From contig NZ_JAIUGV010000007.1 of the NCBI RefSeq assembly GCF_020164745.1, forward strand, positions 310,001-374,000: a stretch of 64,000 nt of DNA, given 5' to 3'. The position numbers were made by a program, and so were the translations under genes. The stretch is from Mesorhizobium sp. ES1-4. Its GTDB lineage: Bacteria > Pseudomonadota > Alphaproteobacteria > Rhizobiales > Rhizobiaceae. The notes under the pieces are model-generated. The model saw only the letters and a list, made by a program, of their open reading frames with translations. It was not told the origin of the DNA and searched no databases. Positions 10,341 through 19,886 of the stretch are shown piece after piece (positions within the stretch are counted from its first letter, which is position 1; the number at the start of each line of letters is the position of its first letter).

Positions 10341-11101
10341 GCGACTTCACGGCCTTCAGCCTGGCCGGCAGGCGCATCCTGGTGACCGGCGCCAACACCG
10401 GCATCGGCCAAGGCATCGCGGTCTCGATCGCGCGCGCGGGGGGCGCGGTGATCGGTGTCGGCCGCTCGTCGATGGCCGAGACGGCGGAGAGGGTTTCAGA
10501 AGTGGGCGGGCAGTTCGAGGCCGTTGCCGCCGACCTCGCGGACACGGCGGCGGCTGGACCTATGCTCGACCGGGTCTGGCAAGACAGCGGACCGCTCGAC
10601 GGCCTGGTCAACAATGCCGGCATCATCCGGCGCGCCGATGCCGTCGAATTCGGCGAAGCCGATTGGGACCACGTGCTCGACGTCAATCTGAAGACGGTCT
10701 TCCTGCTCTGCCAGTCCTTTGCCCGGCGCGTCCTTGCCGGCGGCCGCCAGGGCAAGATCGTCAACATCGCCTCGGTGCTGAGTTTCCAGGGCGGCATCCG
10801 GGTCGCGTCGTACACGGCTTCCAAGCATGGCGTGCTCGGCATCACCCGTCTGCTCGCCTGCGAGTGGGCGGCCAAAGGCATCAACGTCAACGGCATAGCG
10901 CCGGGCTATATCGAGACCAACAACACGCAGGCACTGCGCGCCGATCCCGACCGCAGTGCCGCCATCCTCGGACGCATCCCGGCCGGCCGCTGGGGCGAGC
11001 CGGAAGACATTGGCGATGCCGCCGTCTTCCTGCTGGCGCCGGCCTCGAACTACATGCATGGCGCGGTGGTGCCGGTCGACGGCGGCTGGCTGGCGCGGTG
11101 A
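10337..11101 (+). CDS. kduD: 2-deoxy-D-gluconate 3-dehydrogenase (short-chain dehydrogenase)
   Basis: KduD reduces 2,5-diketo-3-deoxygluconate to 2-keto-3-deoxygluconate, the step after KduI. It is a classical 254-residue SDR: nucleotide-binding TGANTGIGQG near residue 18, NNAG near residue 92, the catalytic Ser in NIASVLSFQGG, the Tyr-Lys pair in YTASKHG, and a C-terminal PVDGGWLAR. It starts with GTG at 10337, four bases before the kduI stop. The coupling to kduI fixes the assignment among many similar SDRs. Confidence 0.92.
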   Translation: MSDFTAFSLAGRRILVTGANTGIGQGIAVSIARAGGAVIGVGRSSMAETAERVSEVGGQFEAVAADLADTAAAGPMLDRVWQDSGPLDGLVNNAGIIRRADAVEFGEADWDHVLDVNLKTVFLLCQSFARRVLAGGRQGKIVNIASVLSFQGGIRVASYTASKHGVLGITRLLACEWAAKGINVNGIAPGYIETNNTQALRADPDRSAAILGRIPAGRWGEPEDIGDAAVFLLAPASNYMHGAVVPVDGGWLAR

Positions 11102-11111
11102 GGAGATGACG

Positions 11112-11450
11112 ATGACCGAGCCGAAGATTTTCGCGCACGCCGGGGAAGGCGCCTGGACGCCGACCCCGGACGGCAATCGCCGGCGCGTTCTGCTCTACAC
11201 CGAAGACCTGATGATGGTCGAATTCGGCTTCGACAAGGGTGGCGTCGGCGCGCTGCATTCGCATCCGCATGTGCAGGCAAGCTATGTCGCCGAAGGCCGC
11301 TTCGAAGTGACCATCGGCGGACGGACCGACATCCTGGAGACCGGCGGCAGCTTCATCGTGCCGTCCGGCCTCGTGCATGGCGTCAAGGCGCTGGAGGCGG
11401 GGCGGCTGGTCGACAGCTTTACGCCGCGCCGGTCTGATTTTCTGACCTGA
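11112..11450 (+). CDS. kdgF: small cupin, KdgF-type unsaturated uronate linearisation protein
   Basis: KdgF opens unsaturated galacturonate or glucuronate to the linear keto form used by KduI. The 112-residue single cupin has the metal motif GALHSHPHVQASYVAEG with three histidines, and a second cupin block IVPSGLVHGVKAL. Of two in-frame ATGs (11106 and 11112), the second is chosen because AGGAG at 11101-11105 is then correctly spaced. It is the last gene of the kduI-kduD-kdgF run. Confidence 0.85.
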   Translation: MTEPKIFAHAGEGAWTPTPDGNRRRVLLYTEDLMMVEFGFDKGGVGALHSHPHVQASYVAEGRFEVTIGGRTDILETGGSFIVPSGLVHGVKALEAGRLVDSFTPRRSDFLT

Positions 11451-11515
11451 CGACGCCGCCAGTTTGCCGTGAGCCGGGCGAAGGATGCGTGCTTGCGTGA
11501 TCCCTTGCGCAAATC

Positions 11516-11543
11516 AAAACCCGCTCCTCCGAAGAGGCGCGGG
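11516..11543 (-). terminator. rho-independent terminator on the minus strand
   Basis: Read on the minus strand, CCCGC-CCTC pairs with GAGG-GCGGG around a TTCG tetraloop (11520-11543, one mismatch), followed by TTTT at 11519-11516. It lies downstream of the glycosyltransferase gene that ends at 11627. The plus strand has no T-run, so kdgF probably does not end here. Confidence 0.7.
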
Positions 11544-11626
11544 CGTTGCCTGGGCGCTTGTGACGCCGCGGTGCTCAAAACATCACCGCAGGACTGCAAA
11601 CTTGCCGGATCGTGGTGAATATAAGC

Positions 11627-12649
11627 TTAACTTAATAGACCTAAATCCGCGTGGTCACGGCGACCGGCGGCGAGCAAGCGGTGCGTGGCCTCGAGAATGG
11701 CCTCGACCGGCGTGTCGGCGACGTTGGCTGTTCTGCCGCGCCTCGGCGCCGTCACCACCTCGACCCGGTTTGACAGCGGCCGCCACCGCTCGAGATTGGC
11801 GCCGTTGTTGACGATCACCGTCGGTGTCATGACCGTGGCGAACAGGTGCCCCAGCCCGCCTTCCATGCCGACATAGGCGGCAGCCATCTCGCCAAGCGCC
11901 AGCAGGAGGTCGCCGAACGCCTCGACTCCGAGCCCGAGTTCCGGACCGATCACCGAAAGACGGCTCTCCCTGGCGAGAAGGGCCTGCGGAGTCGGTCCGT
12001 CGCCCGGGGTTGCCAGATACAGAACCTGATAACCGGCATCGATGAGATTGCCGGCTACGGCAGCGACCTGGGCCTCGCTCATGAACTTGGCGCCGCTGGC
12101 ATTGCCGCCAAGCAAGATCAGCGGCCGGTCGCCGGTTCCGCGAAGCCGGCGCGCCTGGGTCCGGGCGGCCTGCGGGACATCGAGCCGATGGTCGAATGGC
12201 AAGTGCCGGCCGGCGAGGCGCTCGATCAGCCGGTGGTAGCGCCAGGCATTGTGTTCGGGCCGCAAGGTCCATCTTGTGCCCCACCGCAGCGACAGGAGGT
12301 GGCCGGCAAAATTGGGCTCGTAGCGGACGCCGCGGCCGAAAAGCTGTAATCCGGTCACCATCAGCCCGGGCACGCCCGCCCGGAAGTCGACGACCGTCGT
12401 TCGTCCGCCGGGCCGGGCGAACTCAGCCAGAATGGCGGAAAGCGGCACAATCGTCCTGAAATCGTCGACGAGGGGAGCGGCATGCTTGTGCAACATGCCC
12501 GTAAGCGAGGACTTGCCCTGGCTGCCATAGACGATATGGCTTCGCGGGAAGGCCGTTCTTGCCGCCCGCAAGGCCGGTATCCTCAGCAACCCGTCGCCGA
12601 GGGCGTCGTTGCGGCCGTAGAAGATAAGCAGCGGCGCGGGCAAATCCAT
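11627..12649 (-). CDS. glycosyltransferase family 9 (heptosyltransferase-like)
   Basis: The 340-residue protein resembles GT9 enzymes that add heptose or related sugars to lipopolysaccharide core from nucleotide-activated donors at the cytoplasmic face of the inner membrane. The N-terminal domain starts with LIFYGRNDALGDGLLRIPALRAARTAFP, the GT9 variant of the GDxL acceptor loop. The C-terminal domain has LILLGGNASGAKFMSE and the donor-side block YVGMEGGLGHLFATVMTPTVIVN, where most GT9 proteins read GxDSGxxHLA. It stands alone between converging neighbours. The exact sugar and acceptor cannot be told. Confidence 0.8.
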   Translation of the reverse strand: MDLPAPLLIFYGRNDALGDGLLRIPALRAARTAFPRSHIVYGSQGKSSLTGMLHKHAAPLVDDFRTIVPLSAILAEFARPGGRTTVVDFRAGVPGLMVTGLQLFGRGVRYEPNFAGHLLSLRWGTRWTLRPEHNAWRYHRLIERLAGRHLPFDHRLDVPQAARTQARRLRGTGDRPLILLGGNASGAKFMSEAQVAAVAGNLIDAGYQVLYLATPGDGPTPQALLARESRLSVIGPELGLGVEAFGDLLLALGEMAAAYVGMEGGLGHLFATVMTPTVIVNNGANLERWRPLSNRVEVVTAPRRGRTANVADTPVEAILEATHRLLAAGRRDHADLGLLS

Positions 12650-12827
12650 GGCCAGGCGGATCCGTTAGCTATGAGGTCGGGAATAAGCCGGAAAAGATCG
12701 TGCAAAAAGACAGCAAATCCCGACCGAATCCAGAGGGAACATGCTTCAAACGCAACGATAGGGAGCGGTATCAACCGATATCGTCGCCGATGCGCTGGTC
12801 ATTGCGGCACTAAAACGCCGACGATGG

Positions 12828-14249
12828 TCAGGTGATGCGCCTGAGCAGACCGAAAAGCCGTTCGAACGTCCTGCCGTAGGGAGGGCGCAGCAGGGCTCCC
12901 GCGCTCAAGCGCGACTGCAGGAAGACCGGCTTCTCCTTGCTGAAGGTACGGAACCCCCATTCGCCGTGATAGGCGCCCATGCCGCTGGCGCCGACGCCGC
13001 CGAAGGGCTGGTTCTCCTGCACCAGGTGCAGCATGCAGTCGTTGATGGTGACGCCACCGGCGACGGTCTCGCGCAGGATGCGTTGGCGGTTGCCGCTGTC
13101 GTTGCCGAACCAGTAGAGCGCCAGCGGCCGGTCGGCCCGGTTCACATGGTCGATGGCGTCGTCGACCGTGGCGTATTCGACGATCGGCAGCACCGGGCCG
13201 AAGATCTCCTCGCGCATCAACCGCAGGTCCGGGCCGGCGTTGCCGACCAGGGTCGGCAGAAGCTTGCGGCCCGCAGTGCCGAGGTCTTCGCCGGCCGGGT
13301 TGATCTCGGTGATATCGGCGCCGGCGTCGCGGGCTTCCGCGATCATGGCGCGCAGGCGCTGGTAATGCCGGTCGCTGATGATGGCGGTATAGTCGGGGTT
13401 GTCGCGCAGCGAGGGGTAGAGCCGCGCCACGGCGGCGGCGAGCTTGGCGGCGACCGTGCCTGCCTGTCCCTTCGGCACCAGCAGGTAGTCCGGTGCGATG
13501 CAGGTCTGCCCGGCATTCAACAGCTTGCCGTAGGCGACGCTGGCCGTTGCCGTGTCGAGATCGCAGGAGGGGTCCAGGATCGCCGGCGACTTGCCGCCGA
13601 GTTCGAGCGTGACCGGTGTCAGGTTGGCGGCGGCGGCGATCGCGACCTGGCGGCCGACCGCGGTCGAACCGGTAAACAGCAGATGATCGAACGGCATCGC
13701 GACGAAGGCCTTCCCCATCTCCGCATCGCCGGCGACGACGCTGAGTTCATCCGGGGCGAAGTGCTCGCCGGCCAGCCTGGCCAACAGTTCGGAGAAAGCA
13801 GGCGTCAGTTCGGAGGGCTTTACCAGGACGCGGTTGCCGGCGGCGAGCGCTGCCGTGACCGGCGCGACGGCGAGCTGAAAGGGATAGTTCCAGGGCGAGA
13901 CGATGCCGACGACGCCGAGCGGCTGCGGCAGAAGGCGGTTCTTGCCCGGCAGGAAGGGCAAGGTGGTGGCAACCCGGCGCTCCCGCATCCAGCCGCCGAC
14001 ATGCGCAAGGGCATGGCGAATGCCGGCACGCACGACAAACAGTTCCGCAAGTCGCGTTTCGTGCGCCGAGCGACCGCCGAAGTCGGCATCGATCGCCGCG
14101 CAGATTTCGGTCTCGTGCCGCTCGGTGAGCGCCAGCAGGCGTTTCAGGCGGTCCTTTCTCAGGCCGAGGTCCGCGAAGGGTTGCTTCTCGAAAGCGGCGC
14201 GCTGCAGCTGGAGCCGTTCGCTCAGCACATCCTGTTTCACTTGCAGCAT
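12828..14249 (-). CDS. calB: aldehyde dehydrogenase, coniferyl-aldehyde-dehydrogenase type
   Basis: This NAD(P)-dependent aldehyde dehydrogenase of 473 residues belongs to the class-3-like group that includes CalB, which oxidises coniferyl aldehyde to ferulate. It has SPWNYPFQLAV for cofactor binding, FTGSTAVGR, the general-base motif LELGGKSPAI and the catalytic cysteine in GQTCIAPDYLLVP, a signature of this group. The start is ATG 14249, after a GGGAGGG ribosome-binding site; the frame is open further upstream but without a ribosome-binding site. The CalB label is by sequence type; the natural aldehyde is unknown. Confidence 0.8.
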   Translation of the reverse strand: MLQVKQDVLSERLQLQRAAFEKQPFADLGLRKDRLKRLLALTERHETEICAAIDADFGGRSAHETRLAELFVVRAGIRHALAHVGGWMRERRVATTLPFLPGKNRLLPQPLGVVGIVSPWNYPFQLAVAPVTAALAAGNRVLVKPSELTPAFSELLARLAGEHFAPDELSVVAGDAEMGKAFVAMPFDHLLFTGSTAVGRQVAIAAAANLTPVTLELGGKSPAILDPSCDLDTATASVAYGKLLNAGQTCIAPDYLLVPKGQAGTVAAKLAAAVARLYPSLRDNPDYTAIISDRHYQRLRAMIAEARDAGADITEINPAGEDLGTAGRKLLPTLVGNAGPDLRLMREEIFGPVLPIVEYATVDDAIDHVNRADRPLALYWFGNDSGNRQRILRETVAGGVTINDCMLHLVQENQPFGGVGASGMGAYHGEWGFRTFSKEKPVFLQSRLSAGALLRPPYGRTFERLFGLLRRIT

Positions 14250-14507
14250 CGCGCCCTCCCTGGCGTATCCGCTCAAGCTTACATCGCGGCGCCGAGGAAT
14301 CCAGCAGGGTGCGTGTGCCGCTGGGGAAGGCGTGGCTTCGCCACACAGGGCGAAGGGCTCGAAACCACGAGGGGTCAAGAAAGTCCCCGCCCTGTTGCGG
14401 CCCGGTGGTGGCTGCGCTACTCCAAGGCACCACGCGGAGCGTCTCTTGACCGGTTTCCACATCCTCTCCAATCCCCGAAAAACCGAGCCCAGTCGGGCGG
14501 TCGCCTG
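14250..14507. other. divergent spacer between calB and recQ
   Basis: The 258-base spacer separates two divergent genes and should carry both promoters. A small hairpin (GTGGC-TTC-GCCAC at 14332-14344) is visible. No convincing promoter hexamers or operator could be picked out. Confidence 0.3.
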
Positions 14508-16352
<1,845 letters not shown>

Positions 16353-16415
16353 TCGCGAGAGATGGCGCGGCTCGAGGCGGTAGGGATGAGCAGCGGGCCG
16401 AACTTCCGAGCAATG

Positions 16416-16742
16416 TCAGTCGCCCTGCTGTTTGCGACTGCGCTCCTTTTCGATTTCCTCCGGTTCTTCATCGTCAATGCGGGTGATGGTCGAAGCCGAA
16501 GTGCTTGATCTCAGCATCTCGTCCAACTTGGCATGAATGGCCTGCGTGTCGCGATGCTCCGCCCGCTGAATGAACAGCGTCATGGCCCAGGTGAGGAGCG
16601 TGGCCGCTCCATGCCAGTTCAAGCTTTGCCGATCGAAAACTATCCACAAGATCGCATAGGCCAGCAGCACCAGGAATGCTGCTGGACGGGACGTCCACGT
16701 GCCGATCGCGGTAAGCGCGCCGGTGATCGGGTGATTTGCCAT
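16416..16742 (-). CDS. low-affinity iron permease family protein
   Basis: A small membrane protein of 108 residues related to the Fet4-like low-affinity iron permease family (PF04120). It shows two hydrophobic segments (AAFLVLLAYAILWIVF and ATLLTWAMTLFIQ), then the family signature FIQRAEHRDTQAIHAKLDEML, and a charged C-terminal tail. In-frame ATGs exist at 16808 and 16742; the second fits family N-termini (ANHPITGALTAIGTW) better. An actual role in iron transport is not shown for most bacterial members. Confidence 0.75.
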   Translation of the reverse strand: MANHPITGALTAIGTWTSRPAAFLVLLAYAILWIVFDRQSLNWHGAATLLTWAMTLFIQRAEHRDTQAIHAKLDEMLRSSTSASTITRIDDEEPEEIEKERSRKQQGD

Positions 16743-16878
16743 GACCAGGAACTTTCGACGGCAGCGCAGGTTCCGGCGAGGCACGCCGGCGAAGCTGCCG
16801 TGCAACACACTTCTCGGCCGGGAGAGCCATCAGGCCGGGTCGCCTGGGGCTGATGGGCCGTCGCGAATGCCTGAAGCG

Positions 16879-17172
16879 TCAGAGGCTGCAATGGGAGCCT
16901 TGCGGTTGCGAGCCCTTCTCGGAGCGCCCCCGCGCCGCGGTGTCGTCATGCAGGCAGCCCGGCGCGTACTGCGCCAATACCCTTTCCAGGCGCGCCAGAA
17001 GCGCCTTGCTCGACTTTATCTCGTACCCCAAACGCAACGCGCCAACGACGGTTTTGCGGTTGGCGGCCAGCTCCTGCTGGAGCACGCCGATGTTGATGCG
17101 TACCTCATCGGCCTGCGCTCGAAGCGCTGCCTTGATTGGCCCTCGACCTTGCATGCTGAACTCGATCTCCAT
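16879..17172 (-). CDS. hypothetical protein, 97 residues
   Basis: I do not recognise this protein. It is predicted to be mostly helical and charged (residues 15-70 with KAALRAQADEVRINIGVLQQEL and ALLARLERVLAQYAPG) and has no signal peptide or membrane segment. It is the last chromosomal gene before the island boundary at 17330, reading away from it. The helical pattern and codon use support coding, but no family could be named. Confidence 0.45.
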   Translation of the reverse strand: MEIEFSMQGRGPIKAALRAQADEVRINIGVLQQELAANRKTVVGALRLGYEIKSSKALLARLERVLAQYAPGCLHDDTAARGRSEKGSQPQGSHCSL

Positions 17173-17329
17173 GGAAACGGATATCGAACTTGAGGAACAT
17201 GCTTTGGTTCCCCGGCATCGCCGTCTAATTTTCCGGTCCGCGTAAATCCGGTCGCGCCCGCCGCGCGCGTGTCATCGGGTCTCGACGATGGCGCGAGACT
17301 ATGACCTCAGCATCTGCAATTAGAGGAAA

Positions 17330-17350
17330 TGGCGGAGAGGGAGGGACTCT
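17330..17350 (-). other. left attachment-site copy (tRNA-Ser 3' end remnant)
   Basis: On the minus strand this reads GTCCCTCCCTCTCCGCCA, a 7-base acceptor strand, discriminator G and CCA preceded by a T-stem strand. The bases further upstream (GCGGG-TTAGAGT) still resemble a T-arm with one stem mismatch and a non-standard loop, but no full tRNA folds here. It differs from the right copy by one base at the 18th position. Confidence 0.65.
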
Positions 17351-17589
17351 AACCCGCAATCGGGCAAAACATCAATTTCCCGCCTTTCTCCCGGCGGCCC
17401 ATCCTTCCAGCGATACAAACAACGCTACATAGCACGATACATTTTGACCTGAGAGCCTTTCACCATGAACATTCTCGCGGGCACGACTGGGGCCATTCGA
17501 CCCATGCCGGCGCCGCTGCCGCGAACTATCGGCCGCATATGCGGCCGCCATCAGTACGGCCGTCGGTGGAAGTGAGAAGACGGCCGACC

Positions 17590-17889
17590 TGACGCAGTCG
17601 CACGTGCTGGTGCTGATGTGCATCGCTACTTCCAGCCGATCACCCGCGCCGAACTGTCGTCGTTTTTTGGCAAAGAAGTTTCTTGCGATCTGATCGGCCA
17701 TCTGCGCGGTGCCGACCTGATCGGCTCCGGTCCGCGCAGCCCGACGCCCGGTCGCCCTACACCTATGTGGCCACGAAAGAATTCTTGCTCGAGTTCGGCC
17801 TCGACACGCTACGCGACCTGCCGGATTTCGAGGCACTCGAGGACGCCGGCCTGCTGTCGAAGGAGAAGTTGCTGAGCGGTGCCATCTGA
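17590..17889 (+). pseudogene. ScpB-like segregation/condensation protein, C-terminal remnant
   Basis: Spliced across two frames, this stretch reads YFQPITRAELSSFFGKEVS, then DLIGHLRGADLIGSGPRSP and YTYVATKEFLLEFGLDTL followed by RDLPDFEALEDAGLLSKE, which is the winged-helix C-terminal part of the SMC-partner ScpB. Shifts are needed near 17622 and 17750, and the N-terminal half is missing. It is a dead fragment just inside the island's left end, probably a leftover from another replicon or element. Confidence 0.7.
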
Positions 17890-18096
17890 GGTTTCTGGTC
17901 AAGTTCGGCATAGAAACCATCCACGCAGGCTTGCTCCCATTCCGAGCTTAAGGCGCAGGGATAGTAACTGCCAAGGCCAAGGTAGGCTGATCGTGCAAGT
18001 GTGAGTGTTAAGTTTCTTAATTTCTCCTGCGGCCGCATTTCTGACTCGGTCACAGTATTCAAACCTTCAGGTAGATCATTACCTACCAAATCGTGG
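17890..18096. other. spacer with an unidentified minus-strand open frame
   Basis: A minus-strand frame crosses this region (from about 18161, containing LTLTLARSAYLGLGSYYPC) and runs into the antisense of the ScpB remnant. The first part looks protein-like but matches no family I know. It may be another decayed gene. Confidence 0.25.
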
Positions 18097-18678
18097 TTAT
18101 AACGCCGCCATCGAAGTCCGCACTCTGGACAGAAACCGTTTGCGGGCGTTGTCGCTAGCAACGTTAAGGTGATAGAGCGCGTAATATTCGGTGCGCGCGC
18201 CTTTGGTGAACCATTTCAGGTAGCGTCGGATGATCTTTCGGGGCGGGTCTGCCATGTACAGTGCCATGTAACGCGGCCGGCCATAAGTGACGATACCCAC
18301 GATTTTGCGGATGTTCGTCAACATGGGGCGCACATTGGTTGGGTCGCTGATGTCGAAGGCCACGCCTGGCATCAGCACACGATCGAAGAAACCCTTGAGC
18401 ATTGCCGGCGGGCCGAAGCACCAGGTCGGGAACTGGACGACCAGCGCTTCCGCTTGCTGGAGACGTTCGATAGGTTCCTCCAACCCCTCCCGATTGCTTG
18501 GAGTTTCGTGGTAGTGACGCCGACCTTCAGTGGTGAGGACCGGGTCGAAGTTCTCGGCATAGAGATCCATCAGATCCACGGTATGGCCCGCCTCCCTCAT
18601 GCCGGCGAGCGCCTGCTCGCGGAGCGCGGCGTGAAAGCTCTCCGGCAAGGGATGACAATAGATATACAGCACTTTCAT
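18097..18678 (-). CDS. NAD(P)H-dependent flavodoxin-fold oxidoreductase
   Basis: A 193-residue FMN/FAD-binding reductase of the NQO1/KefF/MdaB group (flavodoxin-like fold 2), which reduces quinones or similar acceptors with NAD(P)H. The N-terminus gives the flavin phosphate site (VLYIYCHPLPESFHAALRE), and the FPTWCFGPPAMLKGFFDRV segment is the conserved flavin-contact region (usually FPLWWFGxPAxLKGxxDRV). It lies about 100 bases downstream of a LysR gene on the same strand and may serve as its accessory gene. The physiological acceptor is unknown. Confidence 0.85.
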   Translation of the reverse strand: MKVLYIYCHPLPESFHAALREQALAGMREAGHTVDLMDLYAENFDPVLTTEGRRHYHETPSNREGLEEPIERLQQAEALVVQFPTWCFGPPAMLKGFFDRVLMPGVAFDISDPTNVRPMLTNIRKIVGIVTYGRPRYMALYMADPPRKIIRRYLKWFTKGARTEYYALYHLNVASDNARKRFLSRVRTSMAAL

Positions 18679-18777
18679 CGGTCACCCCGCCATCCGAAGC
18701 GTCTGCTCCAAGGCGTATTGAAAGTCGCATCCTTGGCGAAAGCAATTTCATTGTCGGGATAAGTGGTTTGGAAAATT

Positions 18778-19707
18778 TCATCTTTGAGCATGAGCGAGCG
18801 GCCCGCGATCTGCCATGGCCATTTGCCGCGCTTGGATGAAAAATTCTTTCATCCGAGCGGCGGCGGGAGACAGCATGAACTGGCGGTTCTGTAGAAGCGA
18901 TATGTCTCGGCTTATCGTCGGTTGGGTAAGCAGGATCGACTTGACGTTGACCGAGGCGGTGAGCTGTTGCGAATTCTCGGGCAGGATCGACACGCCAAGC
19001 CCCTCCGCGATCATGCTGATGGCCGTCGTGGAAAAGCGGACCTCATACTTCGTCCGCAGCTCAGCGCCGGCCTTCAGCAGCGCATGATCAACCATGTCCC
19101 GGAGGGGGTTTTCCTTGGCGAGTCCAATCAATGTCTCGCCTTTCAGATCGCTCCAGCGTGCCTCAGTTTGGCACGCCAGGCGATGGTCGGCGCGGCAGAC
19201 GAGCGTCAGCCGATCGCGACCGAGCAGCGTGGCATCGATCTCGGCGTCGTCGCCGGACAGCGTGCCGATGCCAAGATCGACCTCATTGCGGGTCAAGGCG
19301 GGACGGATTTCTTCTTCCGGCATGTCCCTGATCTGTACGACAATGTCCGGATAGCGGCTGACGAAACGCGCGATAACCGGCGGCACCAGCGTCGCTGCAA
19401 GTACAATCGCCGAGGCCACCGTGACGCGGCCTCGACCAAGGGTGTTGAGCTCGTGAATATTGCCGACGGCGATCTCAAGGTCGGCGAGGATTTTGCGCGC
19501 CTGGGGCAGGAATTCGCGGCCTGCCAGTGTCGGACTTACCATGCGGGTGTGGCGGTCGAACAGGCGCTGCTTCAGCTCGGTTTCGAGATCCTTGATCATG
19601 ATGCTGACCGCCGACTGCGTCAGACCGAGGTGTGCAGCCGCCAAGTTAAAGCGACCTAGGTCGGCAACGGAGACAAAGGCCTGCAACTGCCTGAGCGTCA
19701 CATTCAT
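18778..19707 (-). CDS. LysR-family transcriptional regulator (copy 1)
   Basis: A 309-residue LysR regulator. The winged helix-turn-helix is at residues 1-60 (LRQLQAFVSVADLGRFNLAAAHLGLTQSAVSIMIKDLE, then FDRHTR), and the periplasmic-binding-like effector domain follows, with the usual VDLGIGTL hinge. The start is set at ATG 19707 (MNVTLRQLQ) because LysR proteins begin right before the HTH; an upstream ATG at 19791 would add 28 odd residues. It follows the BMP-type ABC operon on the same strand and is clearly related to the second LysR at 27101. It probably senses an intermediate of the module 1 pathway. Confidence 0.9.
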   Translation of the reverse strand: MNVTLRQLQAFVSVADLGRFNLAAAHLGLTQSAVSIMIKDLETELKQRLFDRHTRMVSPTLAGREFLPQARKILADLEIAVGNIHELNTLGRGRVTVASAIVLAATLVPPVIARFVSRYPDIVVQIRDMPEEEIRPALTRNEVDLGIGTLSGDDAEIDATLLGRDRLTLVCRADHRLACQTEARWSDLKGETLIGLAKENPLRDMVDHALLKAGAELRTKYEVRFSTTAISMIAEGLGVSILPENSQQLTASVNVKSILLTQPTISRDISLLQNRQFMLSPAAARMKEFFIQARQMAMADRGPLAHAQR

Positions 19708-19789
19708 ACGCGATTGTCCGTGAAGCCTGTCGACGCCGCCTCGCATAAGGGGCAAGCCTTGTCGTTTCAGATTAGGCGCAGACAGGATC

Positions 19790-19799
19790 ATTGCGCAAT
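19790..19799. promoter_or_regulatory. short palindrome upstream of LysR copy 1
   Basis: ATTGCGCAAT is a perfect 10-base palindrome 83 bases before the LysR start codon, the usual place for a LysR autoregulatory site. Nothing else in the 179-base spacer to the ABC ATPase gene stands out. Confidence 0.3.
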
Positions 19800-19886
19800 C
19801 GCGATTGAAGGAAGAAATTGTTTCGTGTGTCTAATTGACGGGCAGCAACCGCTGGCATGACCGCATCACCGACCGACATGGCCGTA

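Noticed and set aside
17330..17420. Intact tRNA-Ser at the left repeat
   Set aside because: Only the T-arm and acceptor 3' half can be matched. There is no anticodon arm, variable arm or 5' acceptor strand in the next 90 bases. The same is true at 63060-63150.
17763..18161. 132-residue minus-strand protein
   Set aside because: Its C-terminal third is antisense to the ScpB remnant and is Ser/Arg-rich. The N-terminal part is plausible but unmatched and shows no clear ribosome-binding site, so it is only mentioned as a possible remnant.
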